DNA of 52,628 bases from Anderseniella sp. (GCA_030626025.1 DAOUPT010000020.1:1-52628), one strand, 5' to 3'; counted from the stretch's first letter, positions 42,690-52,060 are shown. The notes: generated by a model from the sequence alone, not told the origin. Numbers and translations are program-made.

Positions 42690-44429
42690 ATGTTGCATAT
42701 TGATTCTGGGGAGAGGGCAATCAGCGGTAATTTGACAATTGCGCCAGATAAAACTGGAGACAGAACTGGTGAAACGCGAGGGTTGCCGCGTGCCCGGCGC
42801 TGGGAAATGATCGAAGCCTGTCGCCAATTGACAGATACACAAGCTCGCGATGTCTTGCGCACCCGGCTTTTACCGTTCATTTTTATGCCCGGTGAGATAT
42901 TATATGCAGCTGCTGATTGTCACGGCCTGTCTGTGGCCCGCCAGCGCGGTGTTGAAGTCATCGCCACGGCTCGCCGTGATGACATGTTGCATGCCTTGCA
43001 GGTGGTTTTTGGCAAACAGATTTTACATAATTCAAGGCATCATCTGGCTAATGATATGTCGGTCTACAGCGCATCAAAGCGTCTTACACGACTTCAGGCG
43101 GGATTCTTGTTAGCCGTTGTAGTGGTTACTTTCTACGGGTTCTGGTTTAATCCAGAGAACACATTTATCATCTTCTCGGCAATTTTTGCGACAATGTTTT
43201 TTGCTGTTATCACCCTGCGACTGGCTAGCATTTTCCCCATCGATGACAATGCAGCACCGCCAACCAAGCCGCTGGCCGACGCAGAACTGCCAATTTACAC
43301 AGTGTTGGTGCCATTATTTCAGGAAACAGGTGTTATCAATCAGTTGCTGACAGGATTGTGTGCACTGAATTATCCAGCTTCCAAACTCGATATAAAACTT
43401 ATTCTCGAAGAAAAAGACACAGCAACCCGTCAGGCGGTTGCCGAATTGGCTTTGCCGCCCCAGTTCGAAGTTATCGTGGTGCCTCATGCCAAGCCACAGA
43501 CCAAACCCAAAGCACTCAATTACGCCCTGCATTTTGCCCGTGGTGAACTGGTGGTTATTTTTGATGCTGAGGATGTTCCAGAACCCGGACAACTGCGTCT
43601 GGCGGCTGAAACCTTTGCCGCGATAGAGCCGGAGATTGTTTGCCTGCAGGCCCGACTAACTTTTTACAATGTCAATGAAAACTGGTTGACCCGGCAATTC
43701 ACCATTGAATATGCGGTGCTTTTTGATTTGGTCCTGCCATTGCTGGCAAGCATGGAGCTGCCGCTGCCGCTTGGTGGCACCTCTAATCATTTTCGAATGA
43801 CAGCCTTGCGCAAACTTGGGGCATGGGATCCATACAATGTTACGGAAGACGCTGATCTTGGCATTCGTCTGGCCCGTTTTGGCTGGCGGGCAGATGTGTT
43901 GGAATCAACGACATTTGAAGAGGCAAACAACGAGTTCAGCAACTGGATATCCCAGCGCTCACGCTGGTTAAAGGGCTGGATTCAAACGTGGTTCGTGCAT
44001 ATGCGCAATCCCTACACCTTATGGCAGGAATTGGGTGCAGCAGGTTTTTTGACCGTTCAGGTTATCATGGCTGGAATTGTCATTTCGACCCTCGTTCACC
44101 CGGTCTTTCTCGGGGCCATTTTTTGGGCGCTCGCAACCGGTTCACTCTTTCCACCGGAAAAATCTGTGAGCAGCGCCGTGTTGATCGGAACCGGGTTGGC
44201 GCTATTCATAACCGGTTACGGCGTGACTTTGTGGGCCGGTCTTGTCGCTCTGCGATTGAGAGGTTTGCAACAGCTGCGCCTGAGTGTATTGGCAATGCCA
44301 ATTTACTGGATACTCATTTCTTTTAGTGGTTGGTTGGCTGTCAAACAATTCATCACCCACCCATTCCACTGGAACAAGACCGCTCACGGTTTGTCAAAAC
44401 TCAACCGTGGCTATCATCGTCGAAACTGA
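42690..44429 (+). CDS. Processive family 2 glycosyltransferase, membrane-bound
   Basis: 579 residues. Residues 1-130 are an N-terminal extension with an MshEN/GspE-N-like look (LPRARRWEMIEACRQLTD). Two membrane helices lie at about 140-180. The GT2 core has YTVLVPLFQETGVI, IKLILEEKD, KPKALNYALHFARGELVVIFDAED (DAED metal site), VTEDADLGIRLARFG and the QRSRW motif, and three to four membrane helices close the chain. It should polymerise a sugar chain from a UDP-sugar across the inner membrane. No polysaccharide operon surrounds it. ATG 42690 is used; a TTG at residue 15 is possible. Confidence 0.85.
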   Translation: MLHIDSGERAISGNLTIAPDKTGDRTGETRGLPRARRWEMIEACRQLTDTQARDVLRTRLLPFIFMPGEILYAAADCHGLSVARQRGVEVIATARRDDMLHALQVVFGKQILHNSRHHLANDMSVYSASKRLTRLQAGFLLAVVVVTFYGFWFNPENTFIIFSAIFATMFFAVITLRLASIFPIDDNAAPPTKPLADAELPIYTVLVPLFQETGVINQLLTGLCALNYPASKLDIKLILEEKDTATRQAVAELALPPQFEVIVVPHAKPQTKPKALNYALHFARGELVVIFDAEDVPEPGQLRLAAETFAAIEPEIVCLQARLTFYNVNENWLTRQFTIEYAVLFDLVLPLLASMELPLPLGGTSNHFRMTALRKLGAWDPYNVTEDADLGIRLARFGWRADVLESTTFEEANNEFSNWISQRSRWLKGWIQTWFVHMRNPYTLWQELGAAGFLTVQVIMAGIVISTLVHPVFLGAIFWALATGSLFPPEKSVSSAVLIGTGLALFITGYGVTLWAGLVALRLRGLQQLRLSVLAMPIYWILISFSGWLAVKQFITHPFHWNKTAHGLSKLNRGYHRRN

Positions 44430-44850
44430 CCTCACCAGCCCGTACTTTTTGGCAGTAAGTACGTTCATCGGGGTTTTCAATGGCATCAACAACAGCGGTA
44501 ATAATTTGGTTGAGTTCGGTTTCATCAATAACTTCCAGCACCCGACCGAGGAGATCAGGAGGTATATGGGCGCTGGTTAATTCGCCATTTGCCAAAGTGA
44601 TCATTACCGTTGCCATGCGATAATTTTCCTTCGAAGCAGGGTTTTCGGCAAAAAACAGTTCGTGGTTCATGAGCATCAATCTGTCGTACTCGGTTTCAAT
44701 TTCCTCTGATAGGCCTTTGTCAATATCTTCTGAAATTCGGATGTCATACACGCCATCGCTTTCCTCAGTTTCGACGTTCAAGCCGTTTTCTTTCAGAAAG
44801 CTAACAAACAGATCAAACGGTTTTTGGTGAAAAAAAACGTATTCGAGCAT
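44401..44850 (-). CDS. Uncharacterised acidic protein, 149 residues
   Basis: Start ATG at 44850 chosen for AAAGAGA 8 bases upstream. The sequence begins MLEYVFFHQKPFDLFVSFLK and is strongly acidic (SEDIDKGLSEEIETEYDRL), with a mixed strand/helix core (YRMATVMITLANGELTSAHI) and a helical acidic tail ending FDDDSHG. No signal peptide or membrane helix. It is divergent from the radical SAM gene across 104 bases and overlaps the convergent glycosyltransferase by 29 bases. I recognise no named family. Confidence 0.78.
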   Translation of the reverse strand: MLEYVFFHQKPFDLFVSFLKENGLNVETEESDGVYDIRISEDIDKGLSEEIETEYDRLMLMNHELFFAENPASKENYRMATVMITLANGELTSAHIPPDLLGRVLEVIDETELNQIITAVVDAIENPDERTYCQKVRAGEVSFDDDSHG

Positions 44851-44954
44851 ATGGCAATCTCTTTTGTTGTAGTCACAATTAATTGATATCAGGTGGATTC
44901 TGTCTTGTATTGTCATGGATTTACCTTAAATGTCCAGCCTATGAGTGAACATCT

Positions 44955-45953
44955 ATGAACCAGCAACCAAAAGATATTCGAGCCGGGTTTGATCCGATTG
45001 ACCTGCGCAAATTTGTTGACCCGCAAAAAACCGTCCAGGGACAGGAGCGGGCCGAAGTGGCGTTGGTCGAACTGGAAACGCTGTGGATTAACACCGGCAC
45101 CCTGTGCAATATCGAGTGTAAAAACTGTTATATAAATTCGTCGCCGACCAATGACCAGCTGACCTATTTTTCTTTAGACGATGCGCTGGTCTTGTATGAT
45201 GAAATCAGCCAGTTGGGACTGGCGACACAAGAAATAGGTTTTACCGGTGGCGAGCCGTTTATGAATCCGCAAATTCTTGAGATGATCGAAATTGCCCTCA
45301 AACGGGGTTTCAAAGTTTTGATCCTGACCAATGCCATGCAACCGATGCAGCGAAAACGCATCAAACAGGGTTTGCTGGATCTGTCAGCCACCTATGGTGA
45401 AGGCTTGGCTTTGCGTGTGAGTCTCGATCACTACACCCAAAAATTGCACGAGGTCGAGCGTGGCGAACAGACATGGGGTAAAGTCATTGATGGACTTGAC
45501 TGGTTAGCAGAACATAATTTCAACGTGGCGATTGCAGGACGAACCTGTTGGGGGGAACCAGACGCAAATGAGCGTGATGGTTATGCCGCGCTGATCAGCC
45601 AGCACAATTGGCCGGTTGATCCTCAAAACCACGGACAATTGATATTATTCCCGGAAATGAACGAATACATTGATGTTCCTGAAATCACCACGGCTTGCTG
45701 GGGGGTTTTGGGTAAGGCACCAGGCGACGTTATGTGTGCCACCAGCCGTATGGTGGTTAAGCGCAAAGGCACGGCTGCACCGACGGTTTTACCGTGTACA
45801 TTGCTGCCATACGATGCAGGTTTTGACATGGGTGAAAACCTGAAAACGTCATTGACGGTCTCTGGTGGAAACTTCAACCACGGCGCGGTTAAACTCAATC
45901 ACCCCCATTGCGCAAAATTCTGTGTTCTCGGCGGCGGCAGTTGTACGGCCTGA
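44955..45953 (+). CDS. Radical SAM enzyme with Cys-rich C-terminus
   Basis: 332 residues. The [4Fe-4S]/SAM motif is C51-x3-C55-x2-C58 in TLCNIECKNCYI, followed by GFTGGEPFMNP (SAM binding). The C-terminal third has further cysteines (TACWGVL, DVMCATS, VLPCTLLP, then HPHCAKFCVLGGGSC), a pattern like SPASM or twitch domains with auxiliary clusters. Such enzymes often modify peptides or proteins, but some act on small molecules. The Cys-x3-Cys-x6-Cys at the extreme end is notable. The divergent acidic protein at 44401 could be a partner or target. The reaction is unknown. Confidence 0.88.
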   Translation: MNQQPKDIRAGFDPIDLRKFVDPQKTVQGQERAEVALVELETLWINTGTLCNIECKNCYINSSPTNDQLTYFSLDDALVLYDEISQLGLATQEIGFTGGEPFMNPQILEMIEIALKRGFKVLILTNAMQPMQRKRIKQGLLDLSATYGEGLALRVSLDHYTQKLHEVERGEQTWGKVIDGLDWLAEHNFNVAIAGRTCWGEPDANERDGYAALISQHNWPVDPQNHGQLILFPEMNEYIDVPEITTACWGVLGKAPGDVMCATSRMVVKRKGTAAPTVLPCTLLPYDAGFDMGENLKTSLTVSGGNFNHGAVKLNHPHCAKFCVLGGGSCTA

Positions 45954-45987
45954 TTTTAACGACAATCCTAACTTTTTCGTAATCCTA

Positions 45988-46015
45988 AAGAATTTTTATT
46001 CGAAATAAATTTCTT
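45988..46015. promoter_or_regulatory. 28-base imperfect palindrome upstream of the DMT exporter gene
   Basis: Eleven of 14 positions pair in a dyad centred on TTCGAA, between the radical SAM stop and the DMT start. It is a candidate operator near a TATAGT (46035-46040) that could serve as -10 element. Confidence 0.4.
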
Positions 46016-46075
46016 AATCATTGTGGGTTACTGTTATAGTATTCGTTATTAGAAAAACTGTTTCGGGGGAGAGAA

Positions 46076-47008
46076 TTGATTCGGAAAAACCATACGCTTG
46101 GCATTTCTTGTGCGATAACTGGCGTGGTTGCGATGTCTGTAATGGATGTTGTGATCAAATGGCTTTCACCCATTTATCCTCTTCATGAGATTGTTTTGGT
46201 GCGCACGATCGTTGCGCTCTTTCTGACATTAATCATTGTTCATTTTGAAGGTGGTTTTGGTTTGTTGAAAACCACCCGCCCGGTGCTTCATCTTGTTCGC
46301 GGCCTGATGATTGCCTCGGCCAATATGACATTCTACATTGCTCTTGCGCTGATGCCGATTGCCGAAGCAGCAGCGCTTTTTTATGTCGCGCCTTTATTAA
46401 TCGTCGGTTTGTCAGTTCCGGTACTTGGTGAACATGTCGGGTGGCGACGCTGGTTGGCCATTTTCATCGGGTTTATGGGGGTCGTGCTGATGAGTGGCAT
46501 AGGCACCAACACTTTTAAGGCTGCGTCTTTTTTGCCAGTTCTTGCTGCATTGGCTTACGCCTCGACCCAGATTTTAACGCGCAAATTGGGTGTTACTGAA
46601 AAAGCTTCGGTTATGTCAGTTTACATGGGCGTGGTGTTTCTCTTTGTGTCAGTTGGATTTGGCATTACCGTTGGCGATGGTCGCCTGGCAAATATCAACG
46701 GTCCGGGACTGGAGTTTTTGTTGCGCGCCTGGCAATGGCCTGATGCCAATGGGGCAATTCTAATGATTGTTTGCGGGTTTTTGGCGGCAATCCTTGCCTA
46801 CATGCTTTCCCAAGCTTATCGCATTACTGAAGCAAACGTAATTGCTCCGTTTGAATATATCGTCCTGCCGCTGGCGATCTTGTGGGGTTATCTCTTTTGG
46901 GACGAAATTCCCGGCTTTAAAGCCCTGATCGGAATTGTACTGATCGGTGGTTCAGGACTGTACGTCTTTATTCACGAGCGCTCGCTTCAAAAGCGTGGAA
47001 ATGTTTAG
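46076..47008 (+). CDS. DMT superfamily (EamA) transporter
   Basis: 310 residues and ten predicted membrane helices in two EamA halves (VVAMSVMDVVIKWLSP, then VRTIVALFLTLI; second half AYMLSQAYRITEANVIAPFEY). The start is a TTG, chosen because GGGGGAGAG sits directly upstream and no ATG or GTG fits. Members export amino acids, nucleotides or other metabolites. The substrate is not deducible. Its 3' end overlaps the convergent dcd gene by 41 bases. Confidence 0.88.
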   Translation: MIRKNHTLGISCAITGVVAMSVMDVVIKWLSPIYPLHEIVLVRTIVALFLTLIIVHFEGGFGLLKTTRPVLHLVRGLMIASANMTFYIALALMPIAEAAALFYVAPLLIVGLSVPVLGEHVGWRRWLAIFIGFMGVVLMSGIGTNTFKAASFLPVLAALAYASTQILTRKLGVTEKASVMSVYMGVVFLFVSVGFGITVGDGRLANINGPGLEFLLRAWQWPDANGAILMIVCGFLAAILAYMLSQAYRITEANVIAPFEYIVLPLAILWGYLFWDEIPGFKALIGIVLIGGSGLYVFIHERSLQKRGNV

Positions 47009-48080
47009 ATAACTTCAAGCCCTGTTTTTGATAATTGGAACCGATACCTTGACCATAAACCTGTTCAGGTTGGTCGGTCAGGGTTTCATAAACCAGCCGT
47101 CCGATGATTTGTCCATCTTCCAGAATGAAGGGCACTTCATGTGAGCGCACCTCAAGAACGGCTCGTGAGCCGGTGCCGCCGCCTGATTCATCACCAAAGC
47201 CCGGGTCAAAGAAACCCGCATAATGCACCCGAAACTCACCAACCAGCGGATTATAGGGCACCATTTCAGCCGCATGAGTCGGTGGCACCCTGACGGCTTC
47301 TTTTGAGGCCAGAATATAAAACTCGTCCGGATCGAGGATCAGGTTTCCCCTTTGCCAGATAGGTTCCCAGAAATCCAGCACCTCCAGAGCAGCTTTCCTG
47401 TCCACATCAATCAGCCCGGAATGCCTCTTGGCCCGAAATCCAACCGGCTGGCTTTGATCCAGTCCAGACAGGTCTACACTAAGTGCCAGTCCATTTTTTA
47501 CATTCAAGGCACCGCCGGTTATCAGCGGCTTTTCTTTATGTAAGGCAAGAATAGTAGCATCATTGGCCATTTCAGTGCCGTGTCGGAAACGAATTTGTGA
47601 TAATCGAGAGCCGGTGCGGGCAAGAACTGTAAAGCTACGCGGTGAAATTTCGGCATAAAGCGGTCCGCAATAGCCTGCCGGTACTTTATCAAATTCCTGG
47701 GCATGGTCAGCAATAACCCGGGTAAATATATCCAGTCGTCCGGTAGAGCTTTTGGGGTTGGCCGCAGCGCTTGTCCCTTTTGGTAAATTCAAGGTTTCAA
47801 GCAGCGGGATGATATAGACACACCCGGTTTCGAGCACAGCGCCTTCTTCAAGTGAAATCTCGTGCAGGGACAGCTCCTCAAGTCGGTCTTGCACGGTATT
47901 TGCAAGTCCAGGCAAAAAAGATGCCCGCACCCGATAGGCTTTTCGGCCAAGTCGCAAATCAAGGCTGGCCGGTTGAATTTGGTCTGCATCCAGTGGTCTG
48001 CTTGCAGCCAACAGGCCCTCTTCAAAATACCGTCGCAAGACATGGGCAGGCAAAATGCCGTTTTCTGCTTCATTTGTCAT
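46968..48080 (-). CDS. dcd: dCTP deaminase, long alphaproteobacterial form
   Basis: 370 residues, about twice the E. coli enzyme. It has two dUTPase-like halves: the first with QPASLDLRLGRKAYRVRASF, FTRVIADHAQEFD and YAEISPRSFTVLARTG, the second with DPDEFYILASKEAVRVPP, HYAGFFDPGFG and LVYETLTD. This internal duplication is the usual form annotated as 2'-deoxycytidine 5'-triphosphate deaminase in Alphaproteobacteria. It makes dUTP for thymidylate synthesis. It is divergent from apaG. Confidence 0.93.
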   Translation of the reverse strand: MTNEAENGILPAHVLRRYFEEGLLAASRPLDADQIQPASLDLRLGRKAYRVRASFLPGLANTVQDRLEELSLHEISLEEGAVLETGCVYIIPLLETLNLPKGTSAAANPKSSTGRLDIFTRVIADHAQEFDKVPAGYCGPLYAEISPRSFTVLARTGSRLSQIRFRHGTEMANDATILALHKEKPLITGGALNVKNGLALSVDLSGLDQSQPVGFRAKRHSGLIDVDRKAALEVLDFWEPIWQRGNLILDPDEFYILASKEAVRVPPTHAAEMVPYNPLVGEFRVHYAGFFDPGFGDESGGGTGSRAVLEVRSHEVPFILEDGQIIGRLVYETLTDQPEQVYGQGIGSNYQKQGLKLSKHFHAFEASARE

Positions 48081-48199
48081 GCCGAATCAAATTCCTCTAT
48101 GTAAAAACAGGACGTGCATTGTTAGCGTTTTTCTTTCATAAGGAAACCCAAGGCACAAGAAGTTTGTTGGGCATTTGTCAAGGCAGTGGAAAACCCGTT

Positions 48200-48592
48200 A
48201 TGTATGAGAGTACTACCCGCGATATAAAAGTTGTTGTCCATCCGCAATATCTGGTTGAGCAATCCAAACCCCAGGACAGCTATTTCGTCTGGTCTTATAC
48301 AGTCCTTATTGAAAACGTTGGTGATGAAACAGTAAAACTGCGCACCCGTTATTGGCAGATAACTGATGCTGCCGGCCGGGTGCAGGAGGTGCGTGGTGAA
48401 GGGGTGATCGGCGAGCAACCGGTGATAAAACCGGGAGAAAGCTTTAAATACACCTCGGGCGCCCCACTGGCAACGCCATCCGGTTTCATGCGCGGTTCCT
48501 ATCAGATGGAAACCGACAAGGGCCAGCCCTTCGAAGTTGAAATTCCGGCATTCTCCCTCGATCAACCCTCAAACGACGGCGCTATTCACTAA
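48200..48592 (+). CDS. apaG: Co2+/Mg2+ efflux protein ApaG
   Basis: 130 residues from the ATG at 48200, giving the family start MYESTTRDIKVVVHPQYL. The fibronectin-like ApaG fold is clear: YFVWSYTVLIENVGDETVKL, RTRYWQITDAAGRVQEVRGE, GVIGEQPVIKPGESFKYTSG and GFMRGSYQM. The historical name refers to cobalt resistance in Salmonella; the biochemical role is unsettled. It lies 27 bases before argE. Confidence 0.94.
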   Translation: MYESTTRDIKVVVHPQYLVEQSKPQDSYFVWSYTVLIENVGDETVKLRTRYWQITDAAGRVQEVRGEGVIGEQPVIKPGESFKYTSGAPLATPSGFMRGSYQMETDKGQPFEVEIPAFSLDQPSNDGAIH

Positions 48593-48619
48593 AGCGTCTT
48601 TAGAATTCAAGGCCATTTT

Positions 48620-49774
48620 ATGACAGACCTCACTTCGGCTCAATTGCTGGAAAAACTGATTTCTTTTGACAGTACCAGCCGCAATTCAAACCTGCCGCTC
48701 ATTGACTTTGTTCAGGAGTATCTGGAAGGTTACGGGATAAAATCCCGGCGGGTAGATTACGAAAAAGACAATAAAACCAATTTGTACGCCACTATAGGCC
48801 CGGATATTGAGGGCGGTATTGTGCTGTCCGGTCACACTGATGTTGTACCGGTTGATGGCCAGAACTGGACTAGTGATCCTTTTACCATGGTTGAGCGTGA
48901 TGACCGGCTGTTTGGCCGCGGGGCTTGCGATATGAAAGGCTTTATCGCCGTTGCATTAGCCGCTGTCCCGAAATTCATAGAGCAAGATCTTAAAACCCCG
49001 ATCCATCTGGCCTTTTCCTGTGATGAGGAAGTCGGTTGCATGGGGGTTCGCCCGTTAATTGATCATGTTATTGCCGAATTACCAAAACCAGATGCTGTAA
49101 TCGTTGGTGAGCCAACCTCGATGAAGGTGGTCAACGGCCACAAGAACGCCTGCCGGTTTAAAACCACAGTCACCGGCCATGAGGCCCATTCAAGCTGTAC
49201 CCATCTTGGTGTCAGTGCTATTTTGACCGCTGGCGAAATGCTGAGTGAAGTCAGCCGCATGGCGCAGGATTACCGCGACCGGGGCGATCCTTCAGGCCGC
49301 TTTGATCCGCCCTATACCACGGTGCAGGTCGGCATGATTGAAGGTGGCACCGCCAATAACATCATTCCCGGCAATTGCAGTTTCGACTGGGAAGCGCGTA
49401 TGCTGCCGGACCACAAGGTTGAAGAGATAACCGATCGTATTGATGCATTTGCCAAAACCCTTGAGCCGACCATGAAGGCGGTCAGTCCCGATGCCGGCAT
49501 AACAACATCGTTAGAAAACGCCATTCCGGGTCTTGCCCCGCAAGAAGGTTCGCCGCTCGAAGTACTGGCTTTAAATTTGGCCCAGGCCAATGGCACCACA
49601 GCTGTGTCTTATGGTACCGAAGCAGGTTTGTTTCAACTGGCCGGTATTCCGGCAATTGTCTGTGGTCCCGGTTCCATTGAGCAGGCCCACAAAGCCGACG
49701 AATATGTCGATATCAGCCAGTTGCAGCAATGTGAGGTCTTTATGGATCGACTGGTCAGGCATTGTGTAGAATAG
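48620..49774 (+). CDS. argE: Acetylornithine deacetylase (M20 family)
   Basis: 384 residues. It hydrolyses N-acetylornithine to ornithine in arginine synthesis. Two-zinc M20 motifs are present: SGHTDVVPVDG, RGACDMKGF, the catalytic glutamate in SCDEEVGCMGVR, IVGEPTSMKVVNGHKN, and the dimerisation-domain GHEAHSSC. The C-terminal SYGTEAGLFQLAGIPAIVCG and GSIEQAHKADEYV fit ArgE rather than DapE. It follows apaG in the same direction. Confidence 0.93.
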   Translation: MTDLTSAQLLEKLISFDSTSRNSNLPLIDFVQEYLEGYGIKSRRVDYEKDNKTNLYATIGPDIEGGIVLSGHTDVVPVDGQNWTSDPFTMVERDDRLFGRGACDMKGFIAVALAAVPKFIEQDLKTPIHLAFSCDEEVGCMGVRPLIDHVIAELPKPDAVIVGEPTSMKVVNGHKNACRFKTTVTGHEAHSSCTHLGVSAILTAGEMLSEVSRMAQDYRDRGDPSGRFDPPYTTVQVGMIEGGTANNIIPGNCSFDWEARMLPDHKVEEITDRIDAFAKTLEPTMKAVSPDAGITTSLENAIPGLAPQEGSPLEVLALNLAQANGTTAVSYGTEAGLFQLAGIPAIVCGPGSIEQAHKADEYVDISQLQQCEVFMDRLVRHCVE

Positions 49775-49900
49775 TGTGTGGAATAGCCGGAAGTTTATGA
49801 GAGTGACAAAAATCAAGCCAAAAACTGGCCATGTAATGTAGAATCCATGTAACCTAGAAATTGAGTCGAAGAGTTCGCTATCGTGGAAGGAAGTCGAGAA

Positions 49901-50338
49901 ATGCCAAAAGTTACGACCATCATAACAGCAGGTCTTGCCGCTGCTTTTGCGGTATCAGTTCTTGGCCTTTCACCGGCATTTTCGAGCAGTCTTGATCAGG
50001 GCAAAAAAGAATTTACCACCTATTGCGCTTCCTGCCATGGTTTGAGTGGAACCGGTGATGGCCCCGTCGCACCTGAACTAAATAAAAAACCGATCGATCT
50101 TACCGCCTTTGCCGATAAAGCTGGTGGTGTTTTCTCCCGTGATAAAGTCAAAAAGATGATTGATGGTCGTGAGATGCCTCGCGCCCACGGAACCCCGCAA
50201 ATGCCGGTATGGGGACAATGGTTCTCCTATCAGGCAACCGCAGGCGGCTTGTTGCAGGAAGACCGTCAAGCCATTATCAAGGAAGTGAATGACCGGCTGG
50301 ATAGCCTGATAATTTACATTGAATCAATACAGAAATAG
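49901..50338 (+). CDS. Periplasmic cytochrome c, mono-haem
   Basis: 145 residues from the ATG at 49901 (GGAAG 10 bases upstream). A signal peptide ends near SPAFS. The haem motif is CASCH in TYCASCHGLSGTGDG. The likely axial Met is in REMPRAHGTPQMPVW. The C-terminal helix (ADDRLDSLIIYIESIQ-like) is normal for class I cytochromes. It probably shuttles electrons in the periplasm. The partner is unknown. It is followed 25 bases later by a second cytochrome gene. Confidence 0.9.
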   Translation: MPKVTTIITAGLAAAFAVSVLGLSPAFSSSLDQGKKEFTTYCASCHGLSGTGDGPVAPELNKKPIDLTAFADKAGGVFSRDKVKKMIDGREMPRAHGTPQMPVWGQWFSYQATAGGLLQEDRQAIIKEVNDRLDSLIIYIESIQK

Positions 50339-50363
50339 TTAGCCAATAGGTCGGGAGCCCTGA

Positions 50364-50726
50364 TTGAAAATGATGAAAAAATTCAGATTTGGATCAGTGA
50401 TATTACCTCTTGTTTTAATCTCGCCGTCCCTGACGGCCGGCACCGCTCAAACGGCCTCACCTCAAGAGGTAGCGGCAGGACAGAAACTTGCACAAAAGCT
50501 GTGTGCCAAATGTCATGCCGTTGCAAAAACCGGTGACAGTCCCAACATAAAAGCCCCGCCCTTTCGCGCCTTCGTCAAAAAATGGCCAGTGGAAAGTCTG
50601 GAAGAAGCGCTGGCCGAAGGCATTGTTGTTGGTGAGCACATCATGCCGGAATTCGAATTTGAGCCCGAGCAAATAACCAATCTGCTGGCCTATATAAAAA
50701 GCCTTTCTGAAACGGCCTCTAAATAA
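50364..50726 (+). CDS. Small periplasmic cytochrome c
   Basis: 120 residues if it starts at the TTG (50364), which has GGGAG 6 bases upstream; the ATG at 50370 or 50373 is also possible. A signal peptide ends in TAQT. The haem motif is CAKCH in LCAKCHAVAKTGDSPN. The axial Met is probably in GEHIMPEFEFEP, with the family pattern KWPVESLEEALAEGI before it and LLAYIKSL after. It forms an operon with the cytochrome before it, so the two may pass electrons along one path. Confidence 0.9.
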   Translation: MKMMKKFRFGSVILPLVLISPSLTAGTAQTASPQEVAAGQKLAQKLCAKCHAVAKTGDSPNIKAPPFRAFVKKWPVESLEEALAEGIVVGEHIMPEFEFEPEQITNLLAYIKSLSETASK

Positions 50727-50733
50727 GCTGCAA

Positions 50734-50764
50734 CTTAACAGCAGTTTCGCTTAACAGCAGTTTC
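50734..50764. repeat. Tandem duplication of the arsM 3' end
   Basis: cttaacagcagtttc occurs twice, one base apart. On the minus strand the first copy is the last codons and stop of arsM (Asn-Cys-Cys-stop) and the second repeats the same bases just downstream. Confidence 0.9.
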
Positions 50765-51878
50765 CCTGTGAGGGCTCGCTGGTCACCGGCTCGACACCGC
50801 GTTTGGTTTCCTCTGGCTTACGAATATCCGAGCGGCAACAGGAAAAGGCCTCTTGCGTGGTAACTTCAATAGCGGGCACCACCGGCACGATTTGATCGCC
50901 ATAAGGCTCGCGCTGCATCAATTCAAATGTCTTTTCACAAACCGCCATCCGCTCACCGCGCTCAAAAGTGTGGCCATCATCATCGGTAACCGTTTTCCAC
51001 GGGCCTTTATAGATAACCGCCTGATTTTTTTCGATACTCGGCCCCTCTTTGCCCTTGTAGGCCAAAAGTGTCACCGAGCGATATTCGATCCCTTCGACAA
51101 TTTGCCAGGGCTCAAGCTCAAATTTATCAATGGTCATCCCATGAAACCCGGCCTCACCAAGCGCCTCGCCAAATTCACGCTCCTGTAAAGCGCCCGAGAT
51201 ACAACCGCTCCACAATTTAGCGTCTTTTTTCAAATGCTCAGGCGAGTCTTCATCTGAAACAATATCAGAAACAGCAACACGTCCGCCCGGCTTCAACACC
51301 CGGTACATTTCAGCAAACAATTGTTTTTTCTTTTCATCAGAAACCAGATTGAGCACACAATTTGAGACGATGAGATCAACCGAATTATCAGCGATCATCG
51401 GATTGGCTTTGCCTTCAGTCTCGATTTCCTCAAGCAGTTTTTCAAACCCGTCAGCAGAACCGACAGGCGTTGCTTGCAGACGGGCATCGAGCACATCAAG
51501 ATCAGTTCTTAGGTCTTCAATATGCCCGCGCCGAAACTCCACATTGGCATAACCGGTTTTTTCAGCAATGACCGGTGCAGTGGCCCGTGCCAGTTCAAGC
51601 ATGTCATCGGTCATATCAACGCCGATAACCCGGCCCTCCGGTCCAACGATCTGTGAAGCAATAAAACAAATCTTGCCACCACCCGAACCAAGATCAAGCA
51701 CCACCTCACCCTTGCGGGCATAACGCGACGGGTCACCACAACCATAGTCACGGTCCAGCACGTCCTGTGGAATAATTTTCAGAAATTGCGGATCATAATC
51801 CACCGGGCAACACAAAATCGCCTCGCGCTCATTCGCTCCTTGCTGGTATCTGTCCTTAACCTCAACCCGAACGTCCAT
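50751..51878 (-). CDS. arsM: ArsM-type arsenite S-adenosylmethionine methyltransferase
   Basis: 375 residues. SAM-binding [12 protein letters not shown] (GSGGG at 64-68) and [12 protein letters not shown]. The three cysteines used by ArsM to bind As(III) have counterparts at C23/C24 (ILCCPVDYD), C174 (VSNCVLNL) and C226 (WSGCISGA). A C-terminal Cys-rich tail ends [20 protein letters not shown] is typical of the larger ArsM subgroup linked to arsenosugar formation, but no ArsS radical SAM enzyme of that pathway is present. GAGG lies 8 bases upstream. The 3' end is duplicated in DNA just after the stop. Confidence 0.82.
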   Translation of the reverse strand: MDVRVEVKDRYQQGANEREAILCCPVDYDPQFLKIIPQDVLDRDYGCGDPSRYARKGEVVLDLGSGGGKICFIASQIVGPEGRVIGVDMTDDMLELARATAPVIAEKTGYANVEFRRGHIEDLRTDLDVLDARLQATPVGSADGFEKLLEEIETEGKANPMIADNSVDLIVSNCVLNLVSDEKKKQLFAEMYRVLKPGGRVAVSDIVSDEDSPEHLKKDAKLWSGCISGALQEREFGEALGEAGFHGMTIDKFELEPWQIVEGIEYRSVTLLAYKGKEGPSIEKNQAVIYKGPWKTVTDDDGHTFERGERMAVCEKTFELMQREPYGDQIVPVVPAIEVTTQEAFSCCRSDIRKPEETKRGVEPVTSEPSQGNCC

Positions 51879-51891
51879 ATCTGCCTCATTG

Positions 51892-51919
51892 AATATATAA
51901 AATGTTTAAAGGGGTTGAA
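51892..51919 (-). promoter_or_regulatory. Likely promoter of the ArsM-type gene
   Basis: On the minus strand TTCAAC (51914-51919) and TATATT (51892-51897) are 16 bases apart, 14 bases before the start codon. The short leader fits a single gene with its own promoter. Confidence 0.4.
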
Positions 51920-52060
51920 CCACGTTCGCCCCAACAAAGCAACTTTTTGCCAATCACAATTATGCCAACAGTCCTTTCCGCAGCTGGTTTTATTCCCCTC
52001 ACGGCTGATCCTCCCTTCGGTCGGGCCTCGGGGAGGGCGGCGCATAACCGCCGGGGTCCT

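Noticed and set aside
44955-45953. Radical SAM enzyme as ArsS partner of the ArsM-type gene
   Set aside because: The sequence around the Cys motif does not match what is known of ArsS and the genes are 5 kb apart on opposite strands.
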